From assembly GCF_030272615.1 (NCBI RefSeq), contig NC_081411.1:836182136-836246135 (forward strand): a DNA stretch of 64,000 bases, read 5' to 3'. The position numbers were made by a program, and so were the translations under genes. Shown here one piece after another: positions 45,332 to 56,346 of this stretch; the stretch's first letter is position 1, and every line of letters begins with the position of its first letter. Below the pieces are notes generated by a model. That model searched no databases. It saw only the letters and a program-made list of their open reading frames with translations, and was not told the DNA's origin. The DNA comes from Cryptomeria japonica (taxonomy: Eukaryota; Streptophyta; Pinopsida; Cupressales; Cupressaceae).

Positions 45332-46944
45332 TGCAACAAGAATGGAAAGAGCACAAGAGAGGTACAATCACACAAGACACCCCCCCAAATTCACTCAATC
45401 AAAGAACCCCCCCCAAATATGATGATTTTGGCACTTTATAAGTAGTGCGTATACAATGGGCCACTTGCAAAAAATGGCAAAGTGGACTTCTGATTTACAA
45501 TTTTACAACTACCTCAAGAAGGCCAAAAGAGACTCAAACTGATAATGCAAGAGATCTAACTAAGATCCAAGCAATTTACAAGTACCTAATAGGCCAAATA
45601 AGACCAATATCTGAAAGTACAATTGTCACTCAAAATCTCTAAAATCTGATCATAGATTCTGAAAGTAGATGAAAAAATAAGCACTTTCAAAAAAAACGGC
45701 ACCTGAAAAGGAGGTCGTATGAGCTCAAATGAGGCCTTTGAAGTTGCAGAATTGAGGATTGGACAGGTACAGCTGAGAGAATCTGAAAATTCCGAAAAAC
45801 CTATACATCAAAATCAGAAAATAACCACACCACTGCGAAGATCATGAAATTTTAGCCCATTTAAAAAAAAATTGCACTAAAAAAGGAGCAAAAATGAGCA
45901 AGATATGGCCTTCCAAAGTTGGACTGCAAAACTGAAAAGCCCAATGGAGAGGGGTTTAAAAATTTTCAAAAAATGCTGATGTGGTGCTGATGTCAGCAAA
46001 GCACTGTGTTAAATTTGATGGCCGTATGACCGTCATGAAAACTTTGCCTCCCTGCTGACTGGGCGTCCGTACTGTACGGACTGCTGACTGTGCAGGCCAT
46101 ACAGATGACGTGGCACCGTACGGAAGTTTACGTGGCTGTGTGACTGGACAGTACGGAACGCTCACGTGGCTGTTTGACTGGTCAATACGGAATGCCTGTT
46201 TGCCGGTCCACGTGGCTGGGTCGAGCTGACTGGGCCGTGCCGGAGGGTAACCTGCCGGCGGGAGTGGCTTTGCCAGAGGTCTCTGGGTCCGGCGGTGGCG
46301 CTGAAGCGGCTGAGAAGACGCGTAGCCGGAGGCGGGAGGATGCCGGAAGTTGAGCACGGGGATGGAGGCCCTGGAGCGGAGGAGTCCGGTGCCCGAGCAG
46401 AGGGAGCCTAAGCCGGGGCGGAGCCGAGACGGCGCTGGAGGACGCGGCGGGGGCCGCTACGGCAGGCTGACAGATGGTACACGGCGCACAGCGGGTACGG
46501 TGCGGCAGCCAGGGTGGTCTGCGGTCTGCGGCCTGCACGGGGTACGATGCCCTGCGAACCTGCAGTGTACGGCGCATGGTGGGGGGGTCTTTGAACCCCC
46601 CAAAAAAAAATTTTCCTTTTTTTTTTATTTTTTTTCGATTTCGGATTTTTTCCGATTTTTTTTTTTTGATTTTTCTAATTTTTGAAAAACATTTTTCAGA
46701 AAAAGAAATTTTTTTTTTTTGAAAAAATAGTAATAAATCCGAAAATCCGTACTATGTAGCAAAATTGGGGAAAATTTTTTTCCTCACCGAAATAGGTCAA
46801 CTTTATAGTCGAAATTTATGGAAATGGCCTCCCGGATTCAACGGTGATGTCCAAATCGCTGTATGATGCCTCCAAAAAATGAAGATCCCCAAATCCGAAA
46901 ATAGAAGCCTTCCACGATGTCTCCAAAAACTGATCAACGAAGCC
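45332..46944 (-). other. Cop-B leader with a GC-rich island
   Basis: 1.6 kb between the 5' LTR and gag. 46010-46590 is very GC-rich against the rest, with repeated CGTGGCTG, GTACGG and CCGG words; frames there (for example 46182-46577) have no stops because of base composition. T- and A-runs follow at 46605-46720. No protein recognised. Confidence 0.65.
46060..46250. repeat. CGTGGCTG..GTACGGA tandem units in the Cop-B leader
   Basis: A unit of roughly 35-45 bases, with CGTGGCTG, then TGACTGG, then a TACGGAA word, occurs about three times (46095-46215). Flanking CCGTACTGTACGG and CCGTACGG are palindromic. Confidence 0.65.
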
Positions 46945-46962
46945 CCAATGGCTCTGATACCA
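46945..46962 (-). promoter_or_regulatory. Cop-B primer binding site
   Basis: On the minus strand the right LTR is followed by ATGGTATCAGAGCCATTG. TGGTATCAGAGCC is the standard initiator-Met tRNA complement of plant Copia elements. Confidence 0.92.
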
Positions 46963-47421
46963 TGTTGGATTTTGCCAAGATCAAGGGCACAATGAAAAGC
47001 ATAAAAGAGACAATAGAATGACAAGAATAAACTGTATTCTCATCAATATAAAAATGATCAACTGGATTAACCAATACAATGAATAGAGGCCTGCATATAT
47101 AGGCAAGGCCATATGGATGTATGAGCACACAAATATGACAAGTGGCTCAATGAGAAACAAGGGTAGGTAGGAGAAATAATATAATATTCCACATGAGGTG
47201 GATCACCCACCGAAGGTGGAATTATCACTCCACAATAAGTGGATATGATAGTGTAATAACAAGATCAACACCATAAGAGGTGGAATTTCTCCTACACACA
47301 CTATCCCAATGTGACACAAACACCCAAGTGTCTCATATCCAAACTACTATGAAATGCATTATCCTAAGTAAACTTAAGTAAGTGTAATAATATCCATGAT
47401 GAATAATTATTTACACCAACA
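46963..47421 (-). repeat. Cop-B 5' LTR
   Basis: It runs from TGTTGGATTTTG to TTACACCAACA, with only a handful of differences from the left copy apart from the 20-base tandem difference. The TSD ACATC follows. Confidence 0.93.
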
Positions 47422-47617
47422 ACATCACTTGCTCGGTCTGAATCCACATAACAATGATTATCAAGGGAAATATCATCTCCTTTCACATTAACATGATAAC
47501 ACAAAGAATACTCTAATGTATTCTTCAAATATTTGAAGACTCTTTTAAATTTTTCCCAATGAACTCTACCAAGATTAGACATATATCTAGAAAAAAATCC
47601 CATTTCTTGGGCTATGT
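47422..47617 (-). pseudogene. Cop-D RNase H fragment between Cop-B and Cop-C
   Basis: The minus strand reads GFFSRYMSNLGRVHWEKFKR, KYLKNTLEYSLCYH and YVDSDRASDV, the start of a Copia RNase H. It breaks at the Cop-B TSD on one side and at the Cop-C end on the other. Its upstream RT lies at 56347 onwards and its continuation at 39322 downwards, which shows that Cop-B and Cop-C both landed in Cop-D. Confidence 0.85.
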
Positions 47618-49138
47618 TGTTAATCTAAGAGGATCCAGTTAATACTGAGGGGGGGGGGTGGGAATCAGTATTAACAACAATTCTCAACTTAAAGTTAAAC
47701 TGATAAAACTTCACCAGATCAATCACAAACTAGTAATAAACTATTTACCATTATCGGTAATCACTAATATCCAAGTGTTAAACTAATATATCAGAACTGC
47801 TCATTAAGTGTTCATCAACATGCATAAATAGAGAGGAAATCAAATGAACACATCAAAAACATTCACCACATGAACATTGGAATTTTCATGTGGAAACCCA
47901 AATAGGGAAAAACCATGGTGGGAATAGGTACCCACAAAAATTGTGCACTCTTTCAAAATGCATCCTGTCAGGAGCCTAGCCTGATTAGGAGCTTACAATG
48001 ATGCCCTATTAGGAGTCACCCGGTTAAGGGATTTCTATGATGAGCCCTGTTAGGAGCTTTGCCCTATTAGAAGCAACCTCGCAAGAGGATTTGAGACTCA
48101 AATGTTGAGCTACTTGGTCAAGGGGTTTACATTTTAAGGCCTATCAGAACCTACACGGTTAAGGGATTTTGAGTGCTGCAATTGTTAGGGAACAACATAT
48201 GAATGATCTAGAAATAGCACTAACTGCTTGCTTGTTCAAATCCAATTTAGCTCCAATCTGCTACACTCTTGTAGATACACCACACTGGTTCAACTTCACA
48301 CTCTTTCCTCAATTCACCGACACACCAAACATGAATTATACGGACCTAAATAACCTTTACAACTTAGTCAGTTACAAAACCCTAGATACATCAAAATTCA
48401 AATGAATTTACAACATAGATCATCATAGATCTTTACAACTCATTACAAATCATCAAATGGATCATTACAATCAATTACAAATCAATTATAGTCATTGAAT
48501 GATCACTGCACCTTAATCTGATACACTTTCAAACCCCTAGTTCATTCCACTAAGCACTTCACACATTCCCAAGAAATTCACTCTTTGATCGTGCCAAAAC
48601 ATCATTCAAACACTTCACGTGGTTTCAACCATGTCATCACCAACTTATAAACATAATGTAATACACCACCAAACTCAAAATCATTACTGGTTATAAGAAT
48701 TGAATACTGGTTCTCAAACCCTTCTTAAACCCTACAGAAAATACAACATAAATAATAAACATGATTTTCAATAATCAAAGCATGAGCCAGTTTTGGTCAA
48801 AGATACACTACAATGATACAAATACATGTTCCAAACCTCAACACTTGACTCATCACCAATCTCCATAACCAATCAAAACATTTCCATGTTTATCGATTAA
48901 GGTTCTAATTCCTAGTTCACTGTCTTCATTACCGGTAAGGCATTTTTGGTAGACCAAAAATACTTAGATGACAAAATAAACATGAAAAACATAGTTTTCC
49001 ATCAATTACAACATAAATAACTGATCAAAGTCATTAAGCCAATAATCTCAATCTCTTCATCACTATATCATTGCCAACAATCCTTTACCAGTTCATCAAT
49101 ATTCTCCATCAACATCAGTTATGCCAATCATGCCAACA
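47618..49138 (-). repeat. Cop-C 3' LTR
   Basis: It opens TGTTAATCTAAGAGG, has the G-run at 47650-47660, and ends ATCATGCCAACA. The minus-strand purine run AAAGGGAGAGAT outside its right end is the polypurine tract. It matches 54802-56342. Confidence 0.88.
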
Positions 49139-49523
49139 ATCTCTCCCTTTGACATTGATGGAAACAACAACACATTCAACTGACAACTATAATCTTCTCT
49201 TCTTCCTTCATTTTCTCTTCTTCTATTGCACCTCATTTGTCGGTTGCACTACTTCACCTACTCTAATTCTTCTCCTCTGGATCATATTACTTCTCCCCCT
49301 TTCTCTTACAGTTCTTCTCCCCCTTTCCCTTACAGTTCTTCTCCCCCTTTGACAACAATGCCAAAGGTGCAAATGCATCTTTAGACTTCATTCATGCTTT
49401 TGTTGTCTCCAACATTTCTGTAAATCTCATCTAAGATGCCCCCCCTATAGAGTAGCCAACATTTCATCAATCCATAGTGAAAAAAATTCATTAAGCCCAC
49501 TTGATTGATGCTTCTCCTACATC
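49139..49523 (-). other. Cop-C 3' untranslated part
   Basis: Non-coding. CTTCTCCCCCTTT units recur at 49290-49350, which on the minus strand are AAAGGGGGAGAAG polypurine-like runs. The tract beside the LTR is at 49139-49152. Confidence 0.6.
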
Positions 49524-50245
49524 TTAGTTGATCTTATGTAGGGGTCTGACCCCTAATTTACCTCTGAGGTACTCAAAGGTTGTCCTCGTAAAAGGTTTAG
49601 TGAAAATGTTTGCTAACTTCTCTTTTCTTGTCACATATTCCATTCTAACTTGCTTCCCTTGTACTCTCTCCCTTAGAAAGTGATATTTCAGTTCTATATG
49701 CTTTGTCCTTGCATGTAACATAATAATTTTTAAAATATTAATAGCACTAGTATTGTCACAATAAATAATCACCGGTTCAGACATATCTTGCTTAAAGCCT
49801 TCCAACACATGTCTCATCCAGATTGCCTATGTACAATTTATAGATACTACAACATATTCTGCTTTAGTTGTTGACTATGATACACATGTTTTCTTTTTAC
49901 TTGTTCAAGCAATCAATCTCCCTCGAAGAAGAAAAGATCCATTGGTAGAGCTTTTCTGGTCATCAACATTGCCTGCCCAGTCTGCATTAGTAAACACTTT
50001 CAAGGAAAAGTCATCTTTATAAGGATATCATAATCCATAATCCTTTGCGCCTTTCAAATATCTAACTATCCTTTTCACCACTACCAAGTGAGTCTCCTTG
50101 GGATCTTTCTAAAATCTAGCAACCAATCCAACAACATGTGCAATATCTGGTCTACTGTGAACAACATAATGCATCTTACCAATCATGGACCTGTATTCCT
50201 TTTCATCTACAAAGGGTGAATCATCATGTTTAGACAATTTACAAC
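49524..50245 (-). pseudogene. Cop-C RNase H
   Basis: The clean frame 49817-49524 shows IIYCDNTSAINILKI (Asp), RTKHIELKYHFLRE and EKLANIFTKPFTRTTFEYL. Upstream to about 50245 the minus strand continues with broken RT-end and RNase H text (stops and frameshifts). It ends GVRPLHKIN then a stop. Confidence 0.8.
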
Positions 50246-51009
50246 CTATCACCATCGGTGTACCAACTGGTTTACAATCTTCCATGCCAAAAGTTTTTTC
50301 AATACTTCTTTTATATATTTAGTCTGACAGATAAATATTCCACCATCCAGTTGCTGCACCTGCAACCCAATGAAAAATTTAATCTCACCAATAAGAGACA
50401 TTTCAAATTCTTTCTTCATTTCCTCAGTAAAAGCCATACATAGATCATCATCACCACCAAAAATTATATCATCAGCAAAAACTTATGCTATCAACATTCT
50501 TTCTCCATCAGCCTTTAAATATATGTTATTGTCCTCACTGGTACACTGGAATCCTATCTTGATCAAATGTGTATGCAATGTTTCAAACCATTCTCTTGGT
50601 GCTTTCTTCAGAATATATAGTTCCTTGTGTGACTTGCAAACCATATTTTAATCTTCACTTAATGCAAATCCATTTAGTTGTTCTATATATACTTCTTCTT
50701 CCAGGATACCATTCATAAAAGTTGATTTAATGTCCATCTAATATACCTTAAATCCTTTAAAAGCAGCAAGGAAAGAAACATTCTTACACCTTCTAGTCTT
50801 GCCACCGATGCAAAGGTTTCAACATAGTCTTCTCCTTCTTCTTGTGCATAGCCTTTGCAAATAAATCTTGTTTTATTCCTTACAACCTTGCCATCTTCAT
50901 TTAACTTATTTCTAAGAACCCATTTTGTACCTATAACATTCTTGTCTTCCAGTTTGGGATCAAGTGTCCAGGATTTTTTTTTCTCTATCTGATCCAATTC
51001 CTCATTCAT
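50246..51009 (-). pseudogene. Cop-C reverse transcriptase
   Basis: The first part (51009-50713) has VIGTKWVLRNKLNEDGKVV and ICKGYAQEEGEDYVETFA. After a frameshift near 50735 come a stop-rich middle and the active site [12 protein letters not shown] near 50480. The last part is EMSLIGEIKFFIGLQVQQ and FICQTKYIKEVLKK. The active site has Ala-Asp-Asp where Val/Met-Asp-Asp is usual. Confidence 0.82.
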
Positions 51010-52213
51010 AGCATTAATCTAGACATCATCCTTCAATGCTTCTCTTACTATTTTAGGCTCAATAGTAGAAATCAGACAAGAGTTTTCTTTAATTTTCCTT
51101 CTAGTCTGTACACCAACATTCTTATCTCCTATAATTTAGTCTTCTAAATGATTTAATCTAACATACCTTGGTATTACCACTTCTGGTGCTATGCCTTTTG
51201 CTTCATGTTCATCTTCTTCTTCACCTCTTTCTTCATTTACCAGTTGAGCACCTATTTCTACATTGTTCTGTTCATCATTCTTCTGCACTTCCTGTTCTAT
51301 AAACACAAGGTTTTCCTCATCATTTTTAGGCTCAGATCTACTGGTCTCATCAAGTTTCTCAGAGAATTCATCAACCTTAATATTTACACATTCAACTATC
51401 TTCTTAGTTCTCTTGTTATAACATTTGAATGCTTTACTCTTGGTAGGGTATCCAAGAAATATCCCTTCATCACACTTAGCATCAAATTTTCAAGTAATAT
51501 CATCTCTCTTAATAAAACATTTACTCCCCAAAATTGAAAAGTAGCTGACATTAGGAATCTTACCTTTCCAAAGTTCATAAGGTGTTTTATCATTACCTTT
51601 CTTAACAAGTACTCGGTTCAAAGTATAAACAATTGTATTAACTGCTTCCCTCCAAAACATCTTAGGTACTGCACCATGTATCAACATTGTTCTAGTAGCT
51701 TCCACAATTGTCTAGTTCCTTCTCTCAACAATTCCATTTTGTTGTGGAGTTCTGGGTGTTGACATTTGCCTCTTAATTCCCTGTTCATCACAAAACTTCA
51801 CAAACTCATCAGAAGTGAACTCACCTCCCCAGTCAGATCTCAAGCATTTGAAACTCCTCACAGTTTCCTTTTCAACTCAAGCTTTAAATGCCTTGAATTT
51901 ACTGAAAGCCTCAGACTTTTCTCTCAAAAAATTTACCCACACCATCTTTGGAAAATCATAAAAATCATAAAGTACTTATCACCATAATATCTTCTAGTCC
52001 TCATAGGACCACATAGATCAGTGTGAACTAAATCAAGGATATGCTCTGAAGAAAAAAAATTTCTCTTAAAAGATACAAAAGTCATCTTACCCATCTGACA
52101 GTCCTTACACAACACATTGTCCGAGTTCACAAGCTAGGGCATACCTCTCACAATACTTGGTTTGCTAACCTTTATCAAATTGTCAAAGTTCACATGACAA
52201 AACCTCTTGTGCT
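51010..52213 (-). pseudogene. Cop-C integrase
   Basis: The pre-integrase end has CKDCQMGKM near 52100. The core has Asp in DLVHTDLCGP near 52030. The C-terminal half shows MEATRTMLIHGAVPKMFWREA (51705), DKTPYELWKGKIP and FSILGSKCFIKRDD. Stops and shifts lie between these, including one near 51930. The N-terminal zinc region is cut off by the solo LTR. Confidence 0.82.
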
Positions 52214-52218
52214 AAAAC

Positions 52219-53320
52219 TGATAGACTTATAAAGCACTGAGAGGGGGGGGCGTGAATCAGTGATACCAAAAACAATACTACTTTAAACATTGACCGATAG
52301 ATATACTTAACAAGTTTACCAAACACTATGCATGCAATCCAAAAAGATATTAATGCATCCACTATAACACAAGTGTTTATACATGGAAAACCCAAATGGG
52401 AAAAACCACAGTGAGATGAGACTCACAAGCTAACTATCTATAGTAATAGGTAACTGACCAGTTAAGGTCTACAAAAATGCTCTTTTAGGAGCGAAATCTA
52501 TTAAAGATCCCAAACTCTGTTAAGAGCTATACCCTATTAAAGGTAGTACCCTGTTAGGAGTAACCTCGGTAGAGGTTTTTTGAATCCAAACTAATGGATC
52601 ACCTTGTTAAAGGATTTGTACAATGAAGCTTGTTAGAGCTTACCTGGTTAGGGGATTTGACTATTGTAGTGATTAGAAAACAACAGGTGGTGTGATCTAG
52701 AAGTAGCAGAACTTGCTTGAATAGATCCTCTTCTACACACTCAAAACTACATTACCAACATATTCTGCATCTTAACACTTCTATCTTCACATCAAATCAT
52801 CTCATAACATAACTCCTTCTCTCATACAAAATAGTTCATCATAATGTCATTATATAAACAGCTAGATTTTATGTCGGCTTGGAAATTATATCATAATTTC
52901 CTAGGTGCAGTGTATCTGGACAATCAAACATAACTCATCACAAATTACCGCCAAAATTTGTCGGTTAGGATAAATCATCACGATTGGTGATAATTCATCA
53001 CATAATCAATGAATACCAGTTGGAACATTGATACCAGTTATAGTTAATCTCTGTCAACATATAAATCGATTGTCCTCCATTGCTTCTTTGATAATCTTCA
53101 CTGGATCTTCAGATTGAAGTCAAGTTATTTCTTGCATGTACCAGTTGTCACCATGTACCAGTTTGACACCATCATAAGCTAAACTTCTAATATCAGTTGC
53201 AGTACAAGTAATCTTTTGGAAGTAATACTGGTAGACAATGTAAACATATGTGTGTGTGTGCACAAGTTCCATCAATGACAACATATGAAGTCATTCATTA
53301 CAATGATCATCAAGCCAACA
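52219..53320 (-). mobile_element. Solo Copia LTR inside Cop-C
   Basis: On the plus strand it runs from TGATAGACTTATAAAGC to ATCAAGCCAACA. AAAAC (52214-52218) and ATAAC (53321-53325) are a 5-bp duplication with one difference. The G-run then GTGAATCAGTGAT near 52240 and the ACATGGAAAACCC..GGGAAAAACC block (52381-52407) are shared with other LTRs here. On its left the Cop-C sequence continues as HKRFCHVNFDNL, on its right as FLVAKVEDS, so it separates protease from integrase. No internal region is present. Confidence 0.82.
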
Positions 53321-53325
53321 ATAAC

Positions 53326-54780
53326 TAGCTATCTTCAACCTTAGCCACCAAAAAACTATTCACATTGGTATTTAGATGAAAAAGATTACCTCTAGTCCAT
53401 TTTCCAGTAGCAATCAACTCTCCTTTACTTCCAAGGATCTTGCACACTCCACTCTTAAATTCAAGAAGATATCCTTTATCATTTAATTGTCCAACACTCA
53501 GTAAGTTATGTTTTACTCCATCTACTCAATAGACATCATTTGCATTACTTTTTCCATTCAATGAGATAGATCCTTTACCTTTAACCATGCAGGGTGAGTT
53601 GTTACCAAACCTTACCACATAGCTATAAAATTCTTCAAGGGATAAGAACTTTTTTCTATCATCGGTCATGTGGTGTGAGCAACCACTATCTATTATCCAT
53701 TCATCACTGCTATCCATGTGTGATACCAACGATTTTTCATCAGTCGAATCTTCCTTCACAACAACAAAGACAATTTCCTCATTTTCCTCTTCATTAGATT
53801 CCTCATCTATCACACTTTCATCCACTGCAACATAGCAATCTTTCTTTCCTTTTCCTTTTTATCACCATTAGGACAATTTGCAGCAATGTGTCCAATCTTA
53901 TTGTAGGAAAAACAATTCAGAGGAAGTTTACCTTTGTACTTACCGGTGCATCCAGGAAATCTTTTAGACAATAGTGCCTCAAGTTCCATCAGATGATCTT
54001 CATCATCACCATCTCCTTTGCTACCACCATGACTAGACCTACAATCATGATTATGACAAATATCCTTTCCTTTCTTCATAGATGTACTGATTACAAAAGC
54101 CTTAAAAGAAGATTCAGATGGTTTAGAAACACTAAATTATCAAAGTTGTTTAATTAAAATGCAATCAATTTACCAATAAGGTAATCAACACTAACTTTAT
54201 CTTTAGAAATAGATCTCAACTCTTGTATTGCAGATACCCTAATAACATATTGTGGCAAGAGAGTTCTAAGCATCCTACTAACAACAACATCTTCTTCAAC
54301 TTTACCTCCAACACTCTCAATACCACCTACAACTTCCTTAATACTTTGTCCATATTGTGTTATATTCTCACCATCAACTATTCTCATATCATCAAATTTA
54401 CCTCTAAGAATTTCTTCCTTATCCCTTTTTACATGTTCATCACCTCCATAAATCAAACCTAAATTCTCTCATACTTCAAATGCAGTCTCTAATCCATGAA
54501 CACCTATATACTTAGAGTTAGACAAAGTATTTACAATTGATTCAAGTTCCTGGATGTTTTCTTTTTGCTCCTTAAGCTCATCAGGTGTTAGGGGACTAGT
54601 AGTAGGAGCCATATACTTGTTTGTCACATGATTCCAAAACTGAGAACCCATTCCTTTGATATATATCTTCATCCGATCACTCCATATCTGGTAGTTGTCC
54701 TTGGTAAACTTGGGACCCTCCTTCTTCATCATCCTTCTCACTATCTTTTCCTCAAGCTGTTAAGCTTATCCACACAGAGG
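53326..54780 (-). pseudogene. Cop-C gag and protease
   Basis: Gag starts near 54741 (KKEGPKFTKDNYQIW). It continues at 54456-54154 with KFDDMRIVDGENITQYG. A knuckle-like CFSYNKIGHIAANC near 53920-53880 has Tyr where the second Cys is usual. The protease at 53825-53526 has WIIDSGCSHHMTDDRKKF with its Asp-Ser-Gly intact. It ends with SFLVAKVED at 53345 by the solo LTR. Several stops. Confidence 0.82.
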
Positions 54781-54782
54781 AC

Positions 54783-54801
54783 CTAATGCTCTGGTACCGA
54801 T
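54783..54801 (-). promoter_or_regulatory. Cop-C primer binding site
   Basis: On the minus strand the LTR end TTAACA is followed by ATCGGTACCAGAGCATTAGG, a one-base variant of the TGGTATCAGAGC initiator-Met site. Confidence 0.85.
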
Positions 54802-56342
54802 TGTTAATCTGAGAGGATCTGGTTAATACTGTGAGGGGGGGGGGGGTGGTTGAATTGGTATTAACAACAATTCTCAACTTAAACTTAAACTAATAAAAAT
54901 TCACCAAATCAATCACAAACTAGTAATAAACTATTTACCATTACAGGTAATCACTGATATCCAAGTGTTAAACTGATTTATCAGAACTTCTCATTAAGTG
55001 TTCATCAACATGCATAAACTGAAAGTAAATCAAATCAACACATCAAAAAAATTCACCACATGAACACCAGTTTTCACGTGGAAACCCAAATAGGGAAAAA
55101 TCATGGTGGGAATAGGTACCCACAAAAATTATGCACTCTTTCAGAATGCACCTTGTTAAGAGCCTAGCCTGGTTAGGAGCTTACAATGATGCCCTGTTAG
55201 GAGCAGACCCTGTTAGGAGTCACCTAGTTAAGGGATTGCTATGATGAGCTGTGTTAGGAGCTTTGCCCTGTTAGAAGCAACCTCGCAAGAGGATTTGAGA
55301 CTTAGATGTTGAGCTACCCGATTAAGGGATTTATAATTTAAGGTCTATTAGAGGCAACCTGATTAAGGGATTTTGACTCTTGAAACTATTAGGGAACAAC
55401 ATATGAATGATCTGGAAATAGATCTAATTGCTTGGTTGTTTAGATCCAATTTAGCTCCAATCTGCTACACTCTTGCAGATACACCACACTGGTTCAGCTT
55501 CACACTCTTTCCTCAATTCACTAACACACCAAACATGAACTATACCAACCTAAATAACCTTTACAACTTACTCAGTTACAAAACCCTAGATACATCAAAA
55601 TTCAAATGAATTTACAACATAGATCATCGCAGATCTTTACAAATCCTTACAGATCATCAAATGGATCATTACAATAAATTACAAATCAATTATAGTCATT
55701 GAATGATCACGCATCTGGATCTGATACACTTTCAAACCCTTGGCTCATTCTGCTAAGCACTTCGTACATTCCCAAGAAATCTTCTCTTTGATCATGCCAA
55801 AACATCATTCAAACACGTCACATGGTTTCAGCCACATGATCACCAACTTATAAATATAATTTAATACACCATCGATCTCAAAATCATTACTGGTTATAAG
55901 AATTGAATATCGGTTCTTAAAACCTTCTTAAACCCTACTAAAAATACAACAAAAACCATAAACATGATTTCTGGTAATCAAAGCATGAGGTGGTTCCAGG
56001 TCAAAGATACATTACAATACTACAAACACATATTCCAAACCTTAACACTTGACTCATCACCAGTCTCCAGAAGCAATCAAAACATTTCCACATTTACCGG
56101 TTAAGGTCCTAATTCCCAGTCACTATCTTCATTATCGGTAAGACATTTCTGGTAGACCCAAAAGACTTAGATGATAAATTAAACATGAAAAACATAGTTG
56201 CTAGATAGTTTGCCATCAATGACAACATAAATAATTGATCAAAGTCATTAAGCCAATAATCTCAATCTCTTCATCACTATATCATTACCAACAGTCCTTT
56301 ATTAGTTCATCAACATTCCCCATCAGCATTAGTTATACCAAT
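54802..56342 (-). repeat. Cop-C 5' LTR
   Basis: It opens TGTTAATCTGAGAGG with a 12-base G-run near 54835, and matches 47618-49138 along its length. Its right end stops about ten bases early against the left copy (ACCAAT instead of the full ...CATGCCAACA). Confidence 0.88.
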
Positions 56343-56346
56343 CATG

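Larger units (their letters stand above)
39323..47421 (-). mobile_element. Cop-B: 8.1 kb Ty1/Copia element with perfect TSD
   Basis: LTRs at 39323-39802 and 46963-47421 are nearly identical apart from a 20-base tandem difference. The duplication ACATC lies at 39318-39322 and 47422-47426. A tRNA-Met primer site sits inside the right LTR. One frame encodes the whole gag-pol, with only four stop codons and an in-frame 1176-bp duplication. This is the youngest-looking element in the window. It is inserted in the RNase H region of Cop-D. Confidence 0.95.
47618..56342 (-). mobile_element. Cop-C: 8.7 kb Ty1/Copia element, minus
   Basis: LTRs lie at 47618-49138 and 54802 to about 56342. TATGT (47613-47617) and CATGT (56343-56347) are a possible 5-bp duplication with one difference; the right LTR has lost its last ten bases or so. 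The order in the minus direction is LTR, primer site, gag, protease, solo LTR insert, integrase, RT, RNase H, LTR. All coding parts are broken. Its RT resembles that of Cop-A (FGGDD after the active site). Confidence 0.88.

Noticed and set aside
46182-46577. 131-codon Pro/Ala/Arg-rich frame
   Set aside because: Open frames in all directions here result from the high GC content; no domain recognised and no splice context.
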